Shown: positions 25,693 through 34,758, counted from the stretch's first letter. The stretch: 64,000 nucleotides of DNA from Nonomuraea rubra (GCF_014207985.1 NZ_JACHMI010000001.1:248001-312000), one strand, 5' to 3'. The notes: generated by a model from the letters alone, not told the origin. Translations and numbers: made by a program.

Positions 25693-26752
25693 ATGGCATG
25701 CGTTCAAGATCCCGTGGTGTATCGGCGTTGCGGCTGCGCCGACGCGGTGACAGGCAAGCGGCTGGGAAACCGCTGCGCCCGGCTGGCGAATCCCGTCCAC
25801 GGCAGCGGGGACTTCGCCGTCCAGGTGGCGGACGTGTCCGGACGGCGGCAGCGGCTGCGCTACTGGTTGTCGGTGGTTGAGCAGCGGATTCGGCCCACCA
25901 CCTACAAGGCCTACCGTGACCACGTCCGGCTGTTCCTCATCCCGTACCTCGGCCTGATCCCGCTCCGCAGCTTGTCGAGGCGGCACGTCATGAGAATGTT
26001 CTCCGCTGTGGCCAGGCGCCGCACCCGCTACGGCAAGCCGATCAGCGCGGCCACCCTGGAAAGGATTCGCGCGACGCTGCGGGCCGCGCTGAACCGAAGC
26101 CGTCCGGAAGACGTAATCCGTGACAACCCGGCTCGCGGACTACGGCTACCATCGCCACGCCACGTCCATCCCATGGTGTGGACCCCACGGCGGGTGGCCG
26201 CGTGAAAGCGCACCGGTGAGCGTCCCGCCGTTGCGGTGTGAACGGTCGAGCAACTCACCGAGTTCCTCGCCTTCGTCCGTGACGACCGACTGTTGGCGCT
26301 GTGGTGGCTGATCGCTCTGCGCGGTCTGCGGCGCGCCGAGGTGGCCGGCCCGCGCTGGATCGACCTCGACACCGACCGGCGCGAACTCACCATCTCCTGC
26401 CAGCTCGTCCATACCGGCCTCAACTCCGATGTTCTCGCGTGAGAACGGCAGGGCAATTGATCCCAACTACCTCACTCACCGCTTCCACAAGCTGGTCATG
26501 GCCGGCGGCCTTCCCCCGGTGCGGCTGCACGACCTGAGGCATGGAGCCGCGACGCTGGCCCTGGCGGCAGGAGCGGATCTACGGGTGGTGCAGGGTTTGC
26601 TCGGGCATGCCATCATCGTGCTCACCGCTGACACGTACACGTCGGTGCTGCCGCAGCAGGATCACGACAGCGCCCGGGCCACCGCCCGGCTGGTCCTCAA
26701 GGCAGGTCGCAAGACCGCACGCAAGGTGAACAACGCCCGCACTGGTACGTGA
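25693..26752 (+). pseudogene. Tyrosine recombinase (integrase), broken
   Basis: Begins at ATG 25693 (GGTGAGGG site) with the YRRCGCADAVTGKRLG N terminus and SAM-like core-binding domain of actinomycete integrases, ending out of frame at 26205. A second piece in another frame (~26236-26440) has LIALRGLRRAEVAGPRW, the first catalytic Arg. A third (26429-26752) has HDLRHGAATLALAAG (HxxR), LLGHAII and TADTYTSV (nucleophile Tyr). Sequence between the second and third pieces is deleted. The 3' end lies 73 bp from the 3' end of tRNA-Lys, the classical place for an integrated element. Confidence 0.85.
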
Positions 26753-26827
26753 CTCGCATGTGTCCCACCGTGATTCACGATCAGACGACTCGACTACAGA
26801 ATCTCGGGGAACCGCAGGTGAGAGTGG

Positions 26828-26900
26828 TAGGGCGCCCGGGGCTCGAACCCGGAACCTACGGATTAAAAGTCCGCAGCTCTGCCAATTGAGCTAACGCCCC
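26828..26900 (-). tRNA. tRNA-Lys (anticodon TTT)
   Basis: 73 nt from 26900 to 26828. Cloverleaf: acceptor GGGGCGT, D-arm AGCTCAATTGGCAGAGC, anticodon loop CTTTTAA, T-arm with GTTCGAG. The discriminator A is followed by an encoded CCA (26827-26825). Likely attachment site for the neighbouring broken integrase. Confidence 0.95.
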
Positions 26901-26949
26901 TCGCACCAGCAAGGGTACAGAGATTACCGCCCTGTCCGCGACGCCTCCA

Positions 26950-28104
26950 TCACCGGTAAGCCGCCATCCCCGTGAGCGCCTCCCCCAGCACCAGCGTGTG
27001 GATCTCCTGCGTACCCTCGTACGTCAGGACGCTCTCCAGGTTGTTCATGTGCCTGATCACAGGGTACTCCAGCGTGATCCCGTTCCCGCCCAAGATGGTG
27101 CGAGCCTGGCGGGCGATGTCCAGGGCGGCCCGCACGTTGGCCAGCTTGCCGAAGCTGATCTGCCGTGGCTCCAGCCGTCCGGCGTCCTTCAGCTCGCCGA
27201 GGTGCAGGGCCGTGAGGCCGGCCTGGGCCGTGCCGACGTACATCCAGGCGAGCTTCTCCTGCGTGAGCTGGAAGGAGCCGATCGGCTTGGAGAACTGGAC
27301 GCGGGTCTTGGCGTAGTCGACGGCCGCCTCCAGGCAGGCGCGGGCGGCGCCGACGACGCCCCAGACGATGCCGTAGCGGGCTTCGGAGAGGCAGGAGAGG
27401 GGGCCGCGCAGGCCGGTGACGCCGGGGAGGACGGCGGAGGCGGGCAGGCGGACGTCGTCGAAGTACAGGGAGGAGGTGACCGAGGCCCTCAGGGAGAGCT
27501 TCTTGTGGATCTCAGGGGCGGAGAAGCCGGGGGTGGAGGTGGGGACGACGAAGCCGCGTACGCCGTCGTCGGTCTGCGCCCAGACGACGGCGACGTCGGC
27601 GATCGAGCCGTTGGTGATCCACATCTTGGAGCCGTTCAGGACCCAGTCGGTGCCGTCCTTCTTGGCGTACGTCCGCATGCCCGCGGGGTCCGAGCCGTGG
27701 TCGGGCTCGGTGAGGCCGAAGCAGCCGATGGCCTCGCCTGCGGCCATCCGGGGCAGCCATTCCTCCTTCTGCTCGTCGGAGCCGTACTTCCAGATGGGGA
27801 ACATGGCCAGCGAGCCCTGCACGGACACGAAGGAGCGCAGGCCGGAGTCGCCGGCCTCCAGCTCGCGGCAGGCCACCCCGTACGACACCGCGTCCGTGCC
27901 CGCGCAGCCGTACCCTGTCAGGTGCATCCCCAGCAGGCCGAGCGAGCCGAGCGCGGGCGCGAGGTCGCGGGCGGGGAAGACGGCCTCTTCGAACCAGTCC
28001 CCTACGTGGGGCAGGACGCGGTCGGCGACGAAGGAGCTGACCGTGTCGCGGATGAGCCGCTGGTCAGGGTTGAGCTTGTCGTCCAGGCGCAGCAGGTCGT
28101 CCAT
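26950..28104 (-). CDS. Acyl-CoA dehydrogenase, glutaryl-CoA dehydrogenase-like
   Basis: 384 aa. FAD-binding landmarks are CFGLTEPDHGSDP near residue 130 and WITNGSIADVAVVWA near 162; catalytic base Glu in TYEGTQEIH near 363; ILGGNGITLEYPVIRHMNN near 340. This combination is typical of GcdH-like enzymes of lysine/tryptophan degradation, oxidising glutaryl-CoA to crotonyl-CoA. It stands alone between tRNA-Lys and a PspC gene, so its exact substrate is not certain. Start ATG 28104. Confidence 0.9.
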   Translation of the reverse strand: MDDLLRLDDKLNPDQRLIRDTVSSFVADRVLPHVGDWFEEAVFPARDLAPALGSLGLLGMHLTGYGCAGTDAVSYGVACRELEAGDSGLRSFVSVQGSLAMFPIWKYGSDEQKEEWLPRMAAGEAIGCFGLTEPDHGSDPAGMRTYAKKDGTDWVLNGSKMWITNGSIADVAVVWAQTDDGVRGFVVPTSTPGFSAPEIHKKLSLRASVTSSLYFDDVRLPASAVLPGVTGLRGPLSCLSEARYGIVWGVVGAARACLEAAVDYAKTRVQFSKPIGSFQLTQEKLAWMYVGTAQAGLTALHLGELKDAGRLEPRQISFGKLANVRAALDIARQARTILGGNGITLEYPVIRHMNNLESVLTYEGTQEIHTLVLGEALTGMAAYR

Positions 28105-28194
28105 GGCGGGTCCTCTCGTGCAAGGGGGACTACCAGGGTTCTACCAGGGGCAATCCTGATGTGCGAACACCGGGCCGCCGGGCAGTCTTGAGGC

Positions 28195-28482
28195 ATGAGC
28201 GAATACAACGTCAAGAAGCTGCGTCGCACTCACAAGGGCCGGATCATCGCGGGTGTCTGCTCGGGTGTCGGCGAGTTCGTCGGGATCGACGCCAACCTGG
28301 TGCGGATCGCGCTGGCGATCGCGACGCTGTTCGGCGGGGCGGGTGTCGCGCTGTACGCGATCGGCTGGCTCCTCATGCCTGACGAGGAGCACGAGACCTC
28401 GATCGTCCAGGACATCATCAACAAGCAGCAGAACAAGGCCACCTCGACCGACTGGAGCGGCGAGCAGAAGCCGCAGCAGTGA
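28195..28482 (+). CDS. PspC domain membrane protein
   Basis: 95 aa. A PspC domain occupies residues ~8-62 (LRRTHKGRIIAGVCSGVGEF, DANLVRIALAIATLFGG, YAIGWLLMP), with one long hydrophobic segment and a conserved basic N terminus. PspC proteins respond to envelope stress. The C-terminal ~30 residues are polar (KQQNKATSTDW). It converges directly on the MFS gene: the stop ends at 28482 and the MFS stop begins at 28483. Confidence 0.9.
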   Translation: MSEYNVKKLRRTHKGRIIAGVCSGVGEFVGIDANLVRIALAIATLFGGAGVALYAIGWLLMPDEEHETSIVQDIINKQQNKATSTDWSGEQKPQQ

Positions 28483-29763
28483 TCAGGCGGTGGCCTCGGC
28501 ACGCATCGGGGCGGTCTTGTCACGGGACTCGGTCCAGACCAGGGCCAGCACGGCCGCGCTGATCACTCCGGCGATCCCCGCCAGCGCGACCACCGGTTCG
28601 GGGCCGAGTCTCTCCGCGGCGAACCCGCCCACCAGGATGCCGATGCCCTGCACGGCCATCAACCCCGACTGCACGAGGCCGAACGCCTGCGCGCGACGTT
28701 CGGCCGGTACGTACTGGACGAAGGCGGCGTTGGCCGCGAGCTGGTACGCCCCGCCGATCCCCGACAGCACCCACGCGGCCAGCACCACGGCCAGCGGCGG
28801 GCGCACCGCGGTGACGACGAGGGGCGCGCAGCTCAGCATGGCCATCCACCCCATGAGCCGCAGCCGCCGCGGCGGCGAGACGAACCTGCTGAACAGGAAC
28901 GCCCCCACGACAGTCCCGGCGGGCATGGCCGCCATCAGCAGGCCGGTGATCACCGGTACGGGCAGCGTGCCGTCGGCGAGCCTGGCCGCGTACGGGGCCG
29001 CGATGCCCTCGGGCAGGATGTAGAACCCGCACAGCCAGGCGAACAGCACCAGCGTGCGCAGCTTCGGCGAGCCGAACACGAGCCGGGCGCCGCTCGCGGT
29101 CATCGACCACATGGAGGGCTTCGACGGGCCTCCGGACGCGGGCCGGCAGCGTACGCCCGAGACCAGGATCAGCGCCGATCCCAGGAACGTGGCGGCGTCG
29201 AGGGCGAGCGCGCGGTACGGGCCCATGGTCGCGATCAACGCTCCGCCGGTGGCGAAACCGAGCATCTGCACGGCCTGGTTGGTCATGTTCTGCAGGGCGG
29301 AGCCGAGGACGTACGCGTCGCCCTGCAGCACCTCGGGAAGCAGCGCCGCCCGCGCGGCCGAGAACGGCGCGCTGAGCAGCACGACGAAGAACACCAGCAC
29401 GCACAACGCCCAGAACGGTACGCCCGGCACCGCCATCACGCCCACCAGCGCCGCCCGGAGCAGGTCGCAGGCCAGCATGACGCCCCTGCGCGCGAACCGG
29501 TCGGCCAGCCCGGCCAGCAGCGGCCCGCCGACGATGGAGGGCAGGTACGTCAGCGCGTACACCGCGGCCGTGGCCAGCGGCGAGCCGGTGCGGTCGTAGA
29601 CGAGCACGGCGAGCGCCACCTGGGCGAGCTGGTCGCCGAGGAGCGACAGGCCCTGGCCGTACCAGAGTGCCCGGAACTCCTTGACGGCGATGACTTCCCG
29701 ATATGTGACTTGTCGTGCTTCTCCGGCACGGCGATGCCGTCCCGGCGGCCGTCGCGCCCGCAT
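28483..29763 (-). CDS. MFS transporter (MFS_3 / enterobactin-exporter-like)
   Basis: About 426 aa with 10-12 membrane helices. Motif A-like LADRFARRGVMLACDLLR follows helix 2, and a FRALWYGQGLSLLGDQLA start is typical of the MFS_3 group of exporters for siderophores or drugs. The ATG at 29763 gives a ~30-residue basic lead; no closer start codon exists because the familiar short N-terminal sequence begins at a GTC. Substrate unknown. The ~110 bp upstream hold its promoter region. Confidence 0.85.
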   Translation of the reverse strand: MRARRPPGRHRRAGEARQVTYREVIAVKEFRALWYGQGLSLLGDQLAQVALAVLVYDRTGSPLATAAVYALTYLPSIVGGPLLAGLADRFARRGVMLACDLLRAALVGVMAVPGVPFWALCVLVFFVVLLSAPFSAARAALLPEVLQGDAYVLGSALQNMTNQAVQMLGFATGGALIATMGPYRALALDAATFLGSALILVSGVRCRPASGGPSKPSMWSMTASGARLVFGSPKLRTLVLFAWLCGFYILPEGIAAPYAARLADGTLPVPVITGLLMAAMPAGTVVGAFLFSRFVSPPRRLRLMGWMAMLSCAPLVVTAVRPPLAVVLAAWVLSGIGGAYQLAANAAFVQYVPAERRAQAFGLVQSGLMAVQGIGILVGGFAAERLGPEPVVALAGIAGVISAAVLALVWTESRDKTAPMRAEATA

Positions 29764-29872
29764 GGCCCCCACTGGACTCCGCTGTGCCTGACTCAGGGTG
29801 CTCGCTATGTGACCTAAGGTGCCCGACGGAGGGGCCGGCCGCAACCCAAAGCAGCCAACCAAAAGCAAAGGG

Positions 29873-30223
29873 TTACCAGCCCAATTCGTGAAGCCGGGCG
29901 TCGTCGATGCCGAAGTGATGGCCGACCTCATGCACGACCGTGATGCGGACCTCGTCGATCACGTCTTCCTCGGTATCGCAAATTTCGCATATGGGATTGC
30001 GGTAGATCTCGATCCGGTCGGGCAGAACTGCTGAGTACCAGTCGCCGCGTTCGGTGAGGGGGACACCGGTGTACAAGCCGAGCAGGTGGGGCTCGGGCGG
30101 GTCATCGACGACCGTGACGACGACATTGCTCATGGCGCGCGTGAGGTCTGGCGGAATCGTGTCCAAAGCCTCGGCCACGAGTTCCTCGAACTTCTCCCGC
30201 GAAACCTCGATCACACCTGCCAT
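29873..30223 (-). CDS. Zincin-like metallopeptidase family protein (PF06262/DUF1025)
   Basis: 116 aa from ATG 30223. The C-terminal half carries VVHEVGHHFGIDD, the HExxH zinc motif with a third ligand, and a preceding acidic stretch. Family members are small cytoplasmic proteins, ubiquitous in actinobacteria, with an HExxH fold but little enzymology. It starts 33 bp from the divergent metallophosphoesterase gene. Confidence 0.88.
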   Translation of the reverse strand: MAGVIEVSREKFEELVAEALDTIPPDLTRAMSNVVVTVVDDPPEPHLLGLYTGVPLTERGDWYSAVLPDRIEIYRNPICEICDTEEDVIDEVRITVVHEVGHHFGIDDARLHELGW

Positions 30224-30256
30224 TCTGCCCCGCCCGACAGGTAAGCAAGAAACCGT

Positions 30257-31819
30257 ATGAAGTTCGTGCACAGGTCAAAGGCAGTCCTTCGATCACGCGC
30301 CGCACGGGTCGCCGCGGTGCTCCTGGTGGCAGCGGTGGGTGCCTGGCTGGGCATCTTCCTCAGCGGCACCGTACGCGCCCAAGTGGGTCCGGTGGAGACC
30401 GGCATGTCCCTGCGCCCCGCCTGGGACGGCGAGACGGTCGTGGACGCCAGCCCGCTCGGCACCCTGACCTTCCAGACCCACAGCGCGCCTCTCAGGCTGC
30501 GTATCACGCTCGAGAACATCGACCAGGAACGTGCCAGGTCCCTCCTGGAGGACCCGCGCCTGGCCGACCGCCTGCCGGGCGTGATCGAGGACGACCTGCT
30601 GGACGGCGTGCGGGCCCTCGTCATCCGCTCGTTGCTCTGTGCGGGCGCGGGAGCCCTGGTCGCCGTTCTCATGGTCTTCCGCCGTCCGAGAACGGCTCTG
30701 GTGGGCCTTCTGGCGGCCTCTGTGGCCCTCGCCGCCACCGGAGCCCTCGCGGCGCTCACGTTCCGTCCCAACTCGCTCGTGGAACCGCGCTACTCGGGCC
30801 TGATCGCCGCCGCCCCGTCACTCGTGGGCAGCGCGGAGTCGATCGTCACGCGCTTCGAGTCGTACCGCTCCCAGCTCACCAAGCTCGTGACGAACGTCTC
30901 GAAGCTGTACGACACGGTCTCGACCCTGCCGCTCTACGACGCCGACCCCAAGACCATCCGAGTCCTGCACATCTCCGACATCCACCTCAACCCCATCGCC
31001 TGGAACGTCATCCGCTCGCTCAAGGACCAGTTCGCGGTGGACCTCATCGTCGACACCGGCGACATCTCCGACCACGGCACCAAGGCGGAGAACAAGTTCG
31101 TCGACGAGATCCGCACCCTCCAGGTCCCGTACGTGTTCGTACGCGGCAACCACGACTCGATGACCACCCAGAAGGCCGTCGAGAAGCAGAAGAACGCCAT
31201 CGTCCTGGACAACACCTCGCAGCAGGTGGCGGGCCTGACCATCTACGGGCTCGGCGACCCCCGCTTCACCCCGGACAAGTCCGTGACCGTCGACTCCGAC
31301 CCGGCGGCGCTCGCCGAGTTCGGCCGCGCCCACCAGTCCAAGGTCGGCAAGGCGGACCTGATCGCGGTGCACGACGGGGAGGTCGGGAACGGCTTCTCCG
31401 GCGCGGCCCCCATGATCCTGGCCGGCCACACCCACGAACGCCGCACGACCGTGTTCCCGACGGGCACCCGCATGCTCATCCAGGGCTCGACGGGCGGTGC
31501 GGGCCTGCGCGCGCTCGAACACGCCCAGCCCACGCCGGTCCAGGCGTCGGTCCTGTACTTCGACAGGGAGACCAGACGGCTGCAGGCGTGGGACGACATC
31601 ACGCTGGGCGGCCTGGGGGAGCAGTCGGTGTACATCCAGCGTCACGTGGAGCCCGACCCACAACGTATGATTTCCCCGGAGCCAACGAACGCCCCGTCGC
31701 CAACGGGATCGCTCACTGGCACCCCCGCCTCGCCGGCCGCCGGTCCGCCACTTTGGCATCAAGGGCAATCGTCCCCTATGCTTCAGAGGTCCCCGACGGA
31801 AGGCGACAGGGAAACCTAA
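30257..31819 (+). CDS. Membrane-anchored metallophosphoesterase
   Basis: 520 aa. Two membrane helices in the first half (~15-36 and ~115-170, the latter possibly double) leave a ~75-residue loop between them. Calcineurin-like motifs follow: LHISDIHLNP near 237, VDTGDISDHG near 262, VRGNHDS near 295, VHDGE near 371 and AGHTHER near 391. The C-terminal ~60 residues are Pro/Ser/Thr-rich and low complexity. Phosphodiesterase activity on an envelope or nucleotide substrate is expected. The stop codon is immediately followed by tRNA-Glu. Confidence 0.9.
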   Translation: MKFVHRSKAVLRSRAARVAAVLLVAAVGAWLGIFLSGTVRAQVGPVETGMSLRPAWDGETVVDASPLGTLTFQTHSAPLRLRITLENIDQERARSLLEDPRLADRLPGVIEDDLLDGVRALVIRSLLCAGAGALVAVLMVFRRPRTALVGLLAASVALAATGALAALTFRPNSLVEPRYSGLIAAAPSLVGSAESIVTRFESYRSQLTKLVTNVSKLYDTVSTLPLYDADPKTIRVLHISDIHLNPIAWNVIRSLKDQFAVDLIVDTGDISDHGTKAENKFVDEIRTLQVPYVFVRGNHDSMTTQKAVEKQKNAIVLDNTSQQVAGLTIYGLGDPRFTPDKSVTVDSDPAALAEFGRAHQSKVGKADLIAVHDGEVGNGFSGAAPMILAGHTHERRTTVFPTGTRMLIQGSTGGAGLRALEHAQPTPVQASVLYFDRETRRLQAWDDITLGGLGEQSVYIQRHVEPDPQRMISPEPTNAPSPTGSLTGTPASPAAGPPLWHQGQSSPMLQRSPTEGDRET

Positions 31820-31892
31820 GCCCCCATCGTCTAGCGGCCTAGGACACCGCCCTTTCAAGGCGGCGGCACGGGTTCGAATCCCGTTGGGGGCA
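31820..31892 (+). tRNA. tRNA-Glu (anticodon TTC)
   Basis: 73 nt. Acceptor GCCCCCA, anticodon loop CTTTCAA, T-arm GGTTCGAAT; discriminator A, no encoded CCA. Its first base directly follows the TAA of the metallophosphoesterase gene. Confidence 0.95.
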
Positions 31893-31989
31893 CCGCGAGC
31901 GCCTAGCGCACCCGCAAAACGGCCGGTCGAAGACCACCGAAGAGCTGGTAAGCTAAGCGAGCGCAAACAGAACGAAACGCAAGACGCAA

Positions 31990-32064
31990 GGTCCTGTAGA
32001 GCAGTTTGGAGTGCTCGCCACCCTGTCAAGGTGGAGGTCGCGGGTTCAAGTCCCGTCAGGACCG
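31990..32064 (+). tRNA. tRNA-Asp (anticodon GTC)
   Basis: 75 nt. Acceptor GGTCCTG pairs with CAGGACC; anticodon loop CTGTCAA in a CCACC/GGTGG stem; T-arm GGTTCAAGT; discriminator G as is usual for tRNA-Asp. No encoded CCA. Confidence 0.95.
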
Positions 32065-32069
32065 CTCTG

Positions 32070-32143
32070 GGTCAGGTAGCTCAGTTGGTACGAGCGTCCG
32101 CCTGAAAAGCGGAAGGTCGGCAGTTCGACCCTGCCCCTGACCA
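32070..32143 (+). tRNA. tRNA-Phe (anticodon GAA)
   Basis: 74 nt plus an encoded CCA to 32146. Acceptor GGTCAGG pairs with CCTGACC; anticodon loop CTGAAAA in a CCGC/GCGG stem; T-arm AGTTCGACC. Only 5 bp separate it from tRNA-Asp, so the three tRNAs are probably processed from one transcript. Confidence 0.95.
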
Positions 32144-32164
32144 CCAGTTTTGAATGACTGAGAT

Positions 32165-32197
32165 GCCCCGAAGCGGTCACCGCTCCGGGGCGTTTTT
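32165..32197 (+). terminator. Terminator of the tRNA-Glu/Asp/Phe cluster
   Basis: GCCCCG (32165-32170) pairs with CGGGGC (32186-32191) with a further AGCGGT/ACCGCT stem inside, followed by TTTTT (32193-32197). Confidence 0.9.
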
Positions 32198-32230
32198 GTG
32201 GTTCTGATGCCATGCGGGTAGTAGATCATC

Positions 32231-32728
32231 ATGAGGGTCCTGGTGTTGTCCGGTCCGCCGGCAGCGGGGAAGAGCACCTTGGGGCGGCGGCTGGCGAGTA
32301 CACGAACCAGGTGCGCCTTCATCGACGTGGACGATGTGCGGCAGCTCGTGGTCGCCGGTGCGGCCGCTCCCTGGGAGGGCTCGGAGGGGTGGCGGCAGCG
32401 GAGGCTCAGCGCGGTCAACGCATGCAGTCTGGCCAGGAACTTCGTCACGGCGGGGATGGACGTCGTCGTCGCCGACGTCCTGAATGAGGAGACGCTTGCC
32501 GTGTACCGGGCGTCGCTGGACGGTGTTCTCGTGGTGCATCTGCACGTGGCGTACGGGCGGGCTCGGGAGCGTGCTGAGGGGCGGCCGGTCTACATCACCT
32601 GGGATGAGTTCGCCATGCTCCATCGGGAGCAGCGATCGATGGCCGTGGTCGATCTATGGCTGGACACCACGCGGCTGACCGTTCAGGAGACGACCGAGCG
32701 GCTGCTGGCGGCATGGGTTACTGAATGA
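32231..32728 (+). CDS. P-loop kinase-like ATP/GTP-binding protein
   Basis: 165 aa. Walker A GPPAAGKST at residues 8-16, then FIDVDDVRQLV near 32, a shikimate/zeta-toxin-like Asp region, a second strand VVVADVLNEET near 78, and a lid ARERAEGRP. The architecture matches the AAA_33/zeta-toxin/chloramphenicol phosphotransferase-like kinases; the substrate is unknown. Alone, with no antitoxin-like neighbour. Confidence 0.75.
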   Translation: MRVLVLSGPPAAGKSTLGRRLASTRTRCAFIDVDDVRQLVVAGAAAPWEGSEGWRQRRLSAVNACSLARNFVTAGMDVVVADVLNEETLAVYRASLDGVLVVHLHVAYGRARERAEGRPVYITWDEFAMLHREQRSMAVVDLWLDTTRLTVQETTERLLAAWVTE

Positions 32729-32880
32729 AGAGTGCAACGTCTGATCCGCGCCCCGTACGGGCTGCTCTACGCCGCGCGTACGGTGAGCACAGTCATGGCC
32801 CTCCGGTCCCCCGCCGGGAATGACGCCACGGTTCTAGTCCCTGGTCACGCCGGCGAATCGAGTCACTGGCATGATCGGGG

Positions 32881-33918
32881 TCAGCCGGTCAGCTTCGCGA
32901 GCTCGGCCATCTCCGCCGAGGGGTCGATCACCGGCTGGACGACGAGCTCGTCGACCCCGGCCCGCTCCAGGGCGGCGATGCGGCCGAGCAGGTCGTCCCG
33001 GGTACCGACCAGGGTGAGCGCGTCCATCAGCGATGGCAGGATCAGGTCCCGATCCGCGGCCGCGATGCGTTCCAGGTAGCCCGGGTAGAGCGCGAGGTGC
33101 CGGGCCGGGGTGGTTGCGGTGATGCCTCGACGGTCGAGGAGCCGGTGCACCGCGTCGCGTTCCCCGGGGCCGAGCCGTTCGGCGAAGGCGGGGTTCTCGG
33201 CGGCGAAGGTCAGCAGGGACATGACGATGTGCCCGGTCGCGTCCCGCGCCGCGTCGCCGTGGGGGTCGTCGCCGTCGGCGAGGACGTGCAGGGCGGTCAT
33301 GACGTACGACTGAGTGCCCCGGGGCTGGCCCGTGGGCTGGCGGCGGGCCTGGTGGAGGGCGTGCCAGGCGGCGGGGTCCAGGAGGCCGAAGGAGATGAGG
33401 CCGGTGCCGCGGCGGCCGGCGACGGCGGCGGCCTTCTGGCCGTTCGCGGCGATCAGGAACTCGATCGGGTCGGTGGTGTTCACGTGCCCGCCGGTGTGCA
33501 GGAGCCGGATGTCGCGGGCCTGGCCGGCCTCGCGGTACTCGGCGGTCCGGCCGGCGCACAGGTCCTGGAGAGTGGCGGTGAACGTCTCGAGTTCGGACGT
33601 GGTGACCGGTGGCAGGCCCAGGGAGCGGCGGGCGGTGTTCCCGGTTCCCACGCCGCAGATGACGCGGCCCGGAGCCAGCGCGTTCAGGCCGGCGAAGGCG
33701 CCGGCCGCGGCCGGGGCCGACCGGAGGGCCGGGGAGGTCACGCCGATGCCGAGCCTGATGCGGCGGGTGGCCTTCGCGCACAGGGCCAGCGCCACGAACG
33801 GGTCGCCGTGCAGCATCGGCGTGTCGTAGACCCAGAAGCTGCTGAAGCCCAGCTCCTCGGCTTGCGCGGCGAGCTCGTCCACGCCGGGCCGGGCCGGGAC
33901 CACGATGCCTGTGCGCAT
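32881..33918 (-). CDS. LLM class flavin-dependent oxidoreductase (probably F420-dependent)
   Basis: 345 aa from ATG 33918 behind GGGAGG. Luciferase-like TIM-barrel features: FSSFWVYDTPMLHGDP near 26, RRIRLGIGVTSPALR near 52, and CGVGTGNTARRSLGL near 89 followed by a long substrate region. The C terminus has ALERAGVDELVVQP. Actinobacterial members commonly use coenzyme F420; some degrade or modify natural products. It is divergent from the SDR-like gene, 72 bp away, suggesting a shared pathway. Confidence 0.85.
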   Translation of the reverse strand: MRTGIVVPARPGVDELAAQAEELGFSSFWVYDTPMLHGDPFVALALCAKATRRIRLGIGVTSPALRSAPAAAGAFAGLNALAPGRVICGVGTGNTARRSLGLPPVTTSELETFTATLQDLCAGRTAEYREAGQARDIRLLHTGGHVNTTDPIEFLIAANGQKAAAVAGRRGTGLISFGLLDPAAWHALHQARRQPTGQPRGTQSYVMTALHVLADGDDPHGDAARDATGHIVMSLLTFAAENPAFAERLGPGERDAVHRLLDRRGITATTPARHLALYPGYLERIAAADRDLILPSLMDALTLVGTRDDLLGRIAALERAGVDELVVQPVIDPSAEMAELAKLTG

Positions 33919-33990
33919 GACCGCCTCCCGGGAGGGTCGCCGTTCACGAGCCGGGTAACCCCACTGTAGACCTGAGCGGAGGAGGCCCGC

Positions 33991-34758
33991 ATGACCGGCA
34001 CGGTCGCCGTCGTCACCGGAGCGGCGCGCGGGATCGGGCGGGGGATCGCCCTCGTGCTCGGCGAAGCGGGGGCCACGGTCTACGTCACCGACCGCGAGAG
34101 CCGCGAGCGACGCCACTCCGAGCTGCCCGGCACGGTGGAGGACACCGCCGAGCAGGTGAGCGGGCGCGGCGGCACGGGGGTGCCCGTCCGGGTGGACCAT
34201 GCCGACGACCGGGCGGTGGAGGAGCTGTTCGCCCGGGTGCGCGCCGAGCACGGCGGGCTGGACCTGCTGGTCGCGAACGCGTGCGCCGGCAACGCGCTGC
34301 CGTTCAGGGGAGGCCCGTTCTGGACGCTCCCGCTCGACCACTGGCACAACATGATCGACGTCGGGGTGCGCAGCCACCTCGTCTCGGCCTGGTACGCCGC
34401 GCCGCTGCTGATCGAGCGGGGCGGCCTGATCGTGCTCACCGGCTACGCCGACCCGGACGCCGAGGTGATCGCCGGGCACCTCTTCTACGATCTCGCCATG
34501 ACGGGCGTCAGCCGGCTGGCCCGCTCGCTGGCCCACGACCTGCGGCCGCACCGGGTCACCGCGCTGGCCATCTCGCCGGGGTTCACGCGTACGGAGGCGA
34601 TCCTGGCGGAGCTGGGCGAGGACGTCACCGAGGGCGACTCCGTGGAGTTCCCCGGGCGGGCGGTGCGGGCGCTGCTGGAGGATCCCGACGTGGGGCGGCA
34701 CTCCGGACGGACGCTGCCCGTCGCCGCGCTGGCCGACGAGTACGGCTTCCCGAGGTGA
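33991..34758 (+). CDS. Short-chain dehydrogenase/reductase-like protein lacking the catalytic Lys
   Basis: 255 aa. Rossmann TGAARGIGRG at residues ~9-18, DRES acidic residue after strand 2, and overall resemblance to the DHRS1-like SDR group (PGTVEDTAEQVSGRGGTGVP, DHWHNMIDVGVRSHLVSAW). In the active site the usual YxxxK reads YDLAM, so the Lys that lowers the Tyr pKa is replaced by Met. The NAG motif region is NACAGN. Either another residue substitutes or it is a non-catalytic relative. Divergent from the LLM oxidoreductase. Confidence 0.85.
   Translation: MTGTVAVVTGAARGIGRGIALVLGEAGATVYVTDRESRERRHSELPGTVEDTAEQVSGRGGTGVPVRVDHADDRAVEELFARVRAEHGGLDLLVANACAGNALPFRGGPFWTLPLDHWHNMIDVGVRSHLVSAWYAAPLLIERGGLIVLTGYADPDAEVIAGHLFYDLAMTGVSRLARSLAHDLRPHRVTALAISPGFTRTEAILAELGEDVTEGDSVEFPGRAVRALLEDPDVGRHSGRTLPVAALADEYGFPR

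Noticed and set aside
26825..26900. Second copy of the tRNA-Lys 3' end as an attachment site in the window
   Set aside because: I scanned by eye for the T-arm sequence to the left and found no convincing duplicate; only an exact search could settle this.
32231..32728. Toxin-antitoxin pair around the P-loop kinase
   Set aside because: The zeta-toxin-like Walker region alone is not enough and no small antitoxin gene adjoins it.
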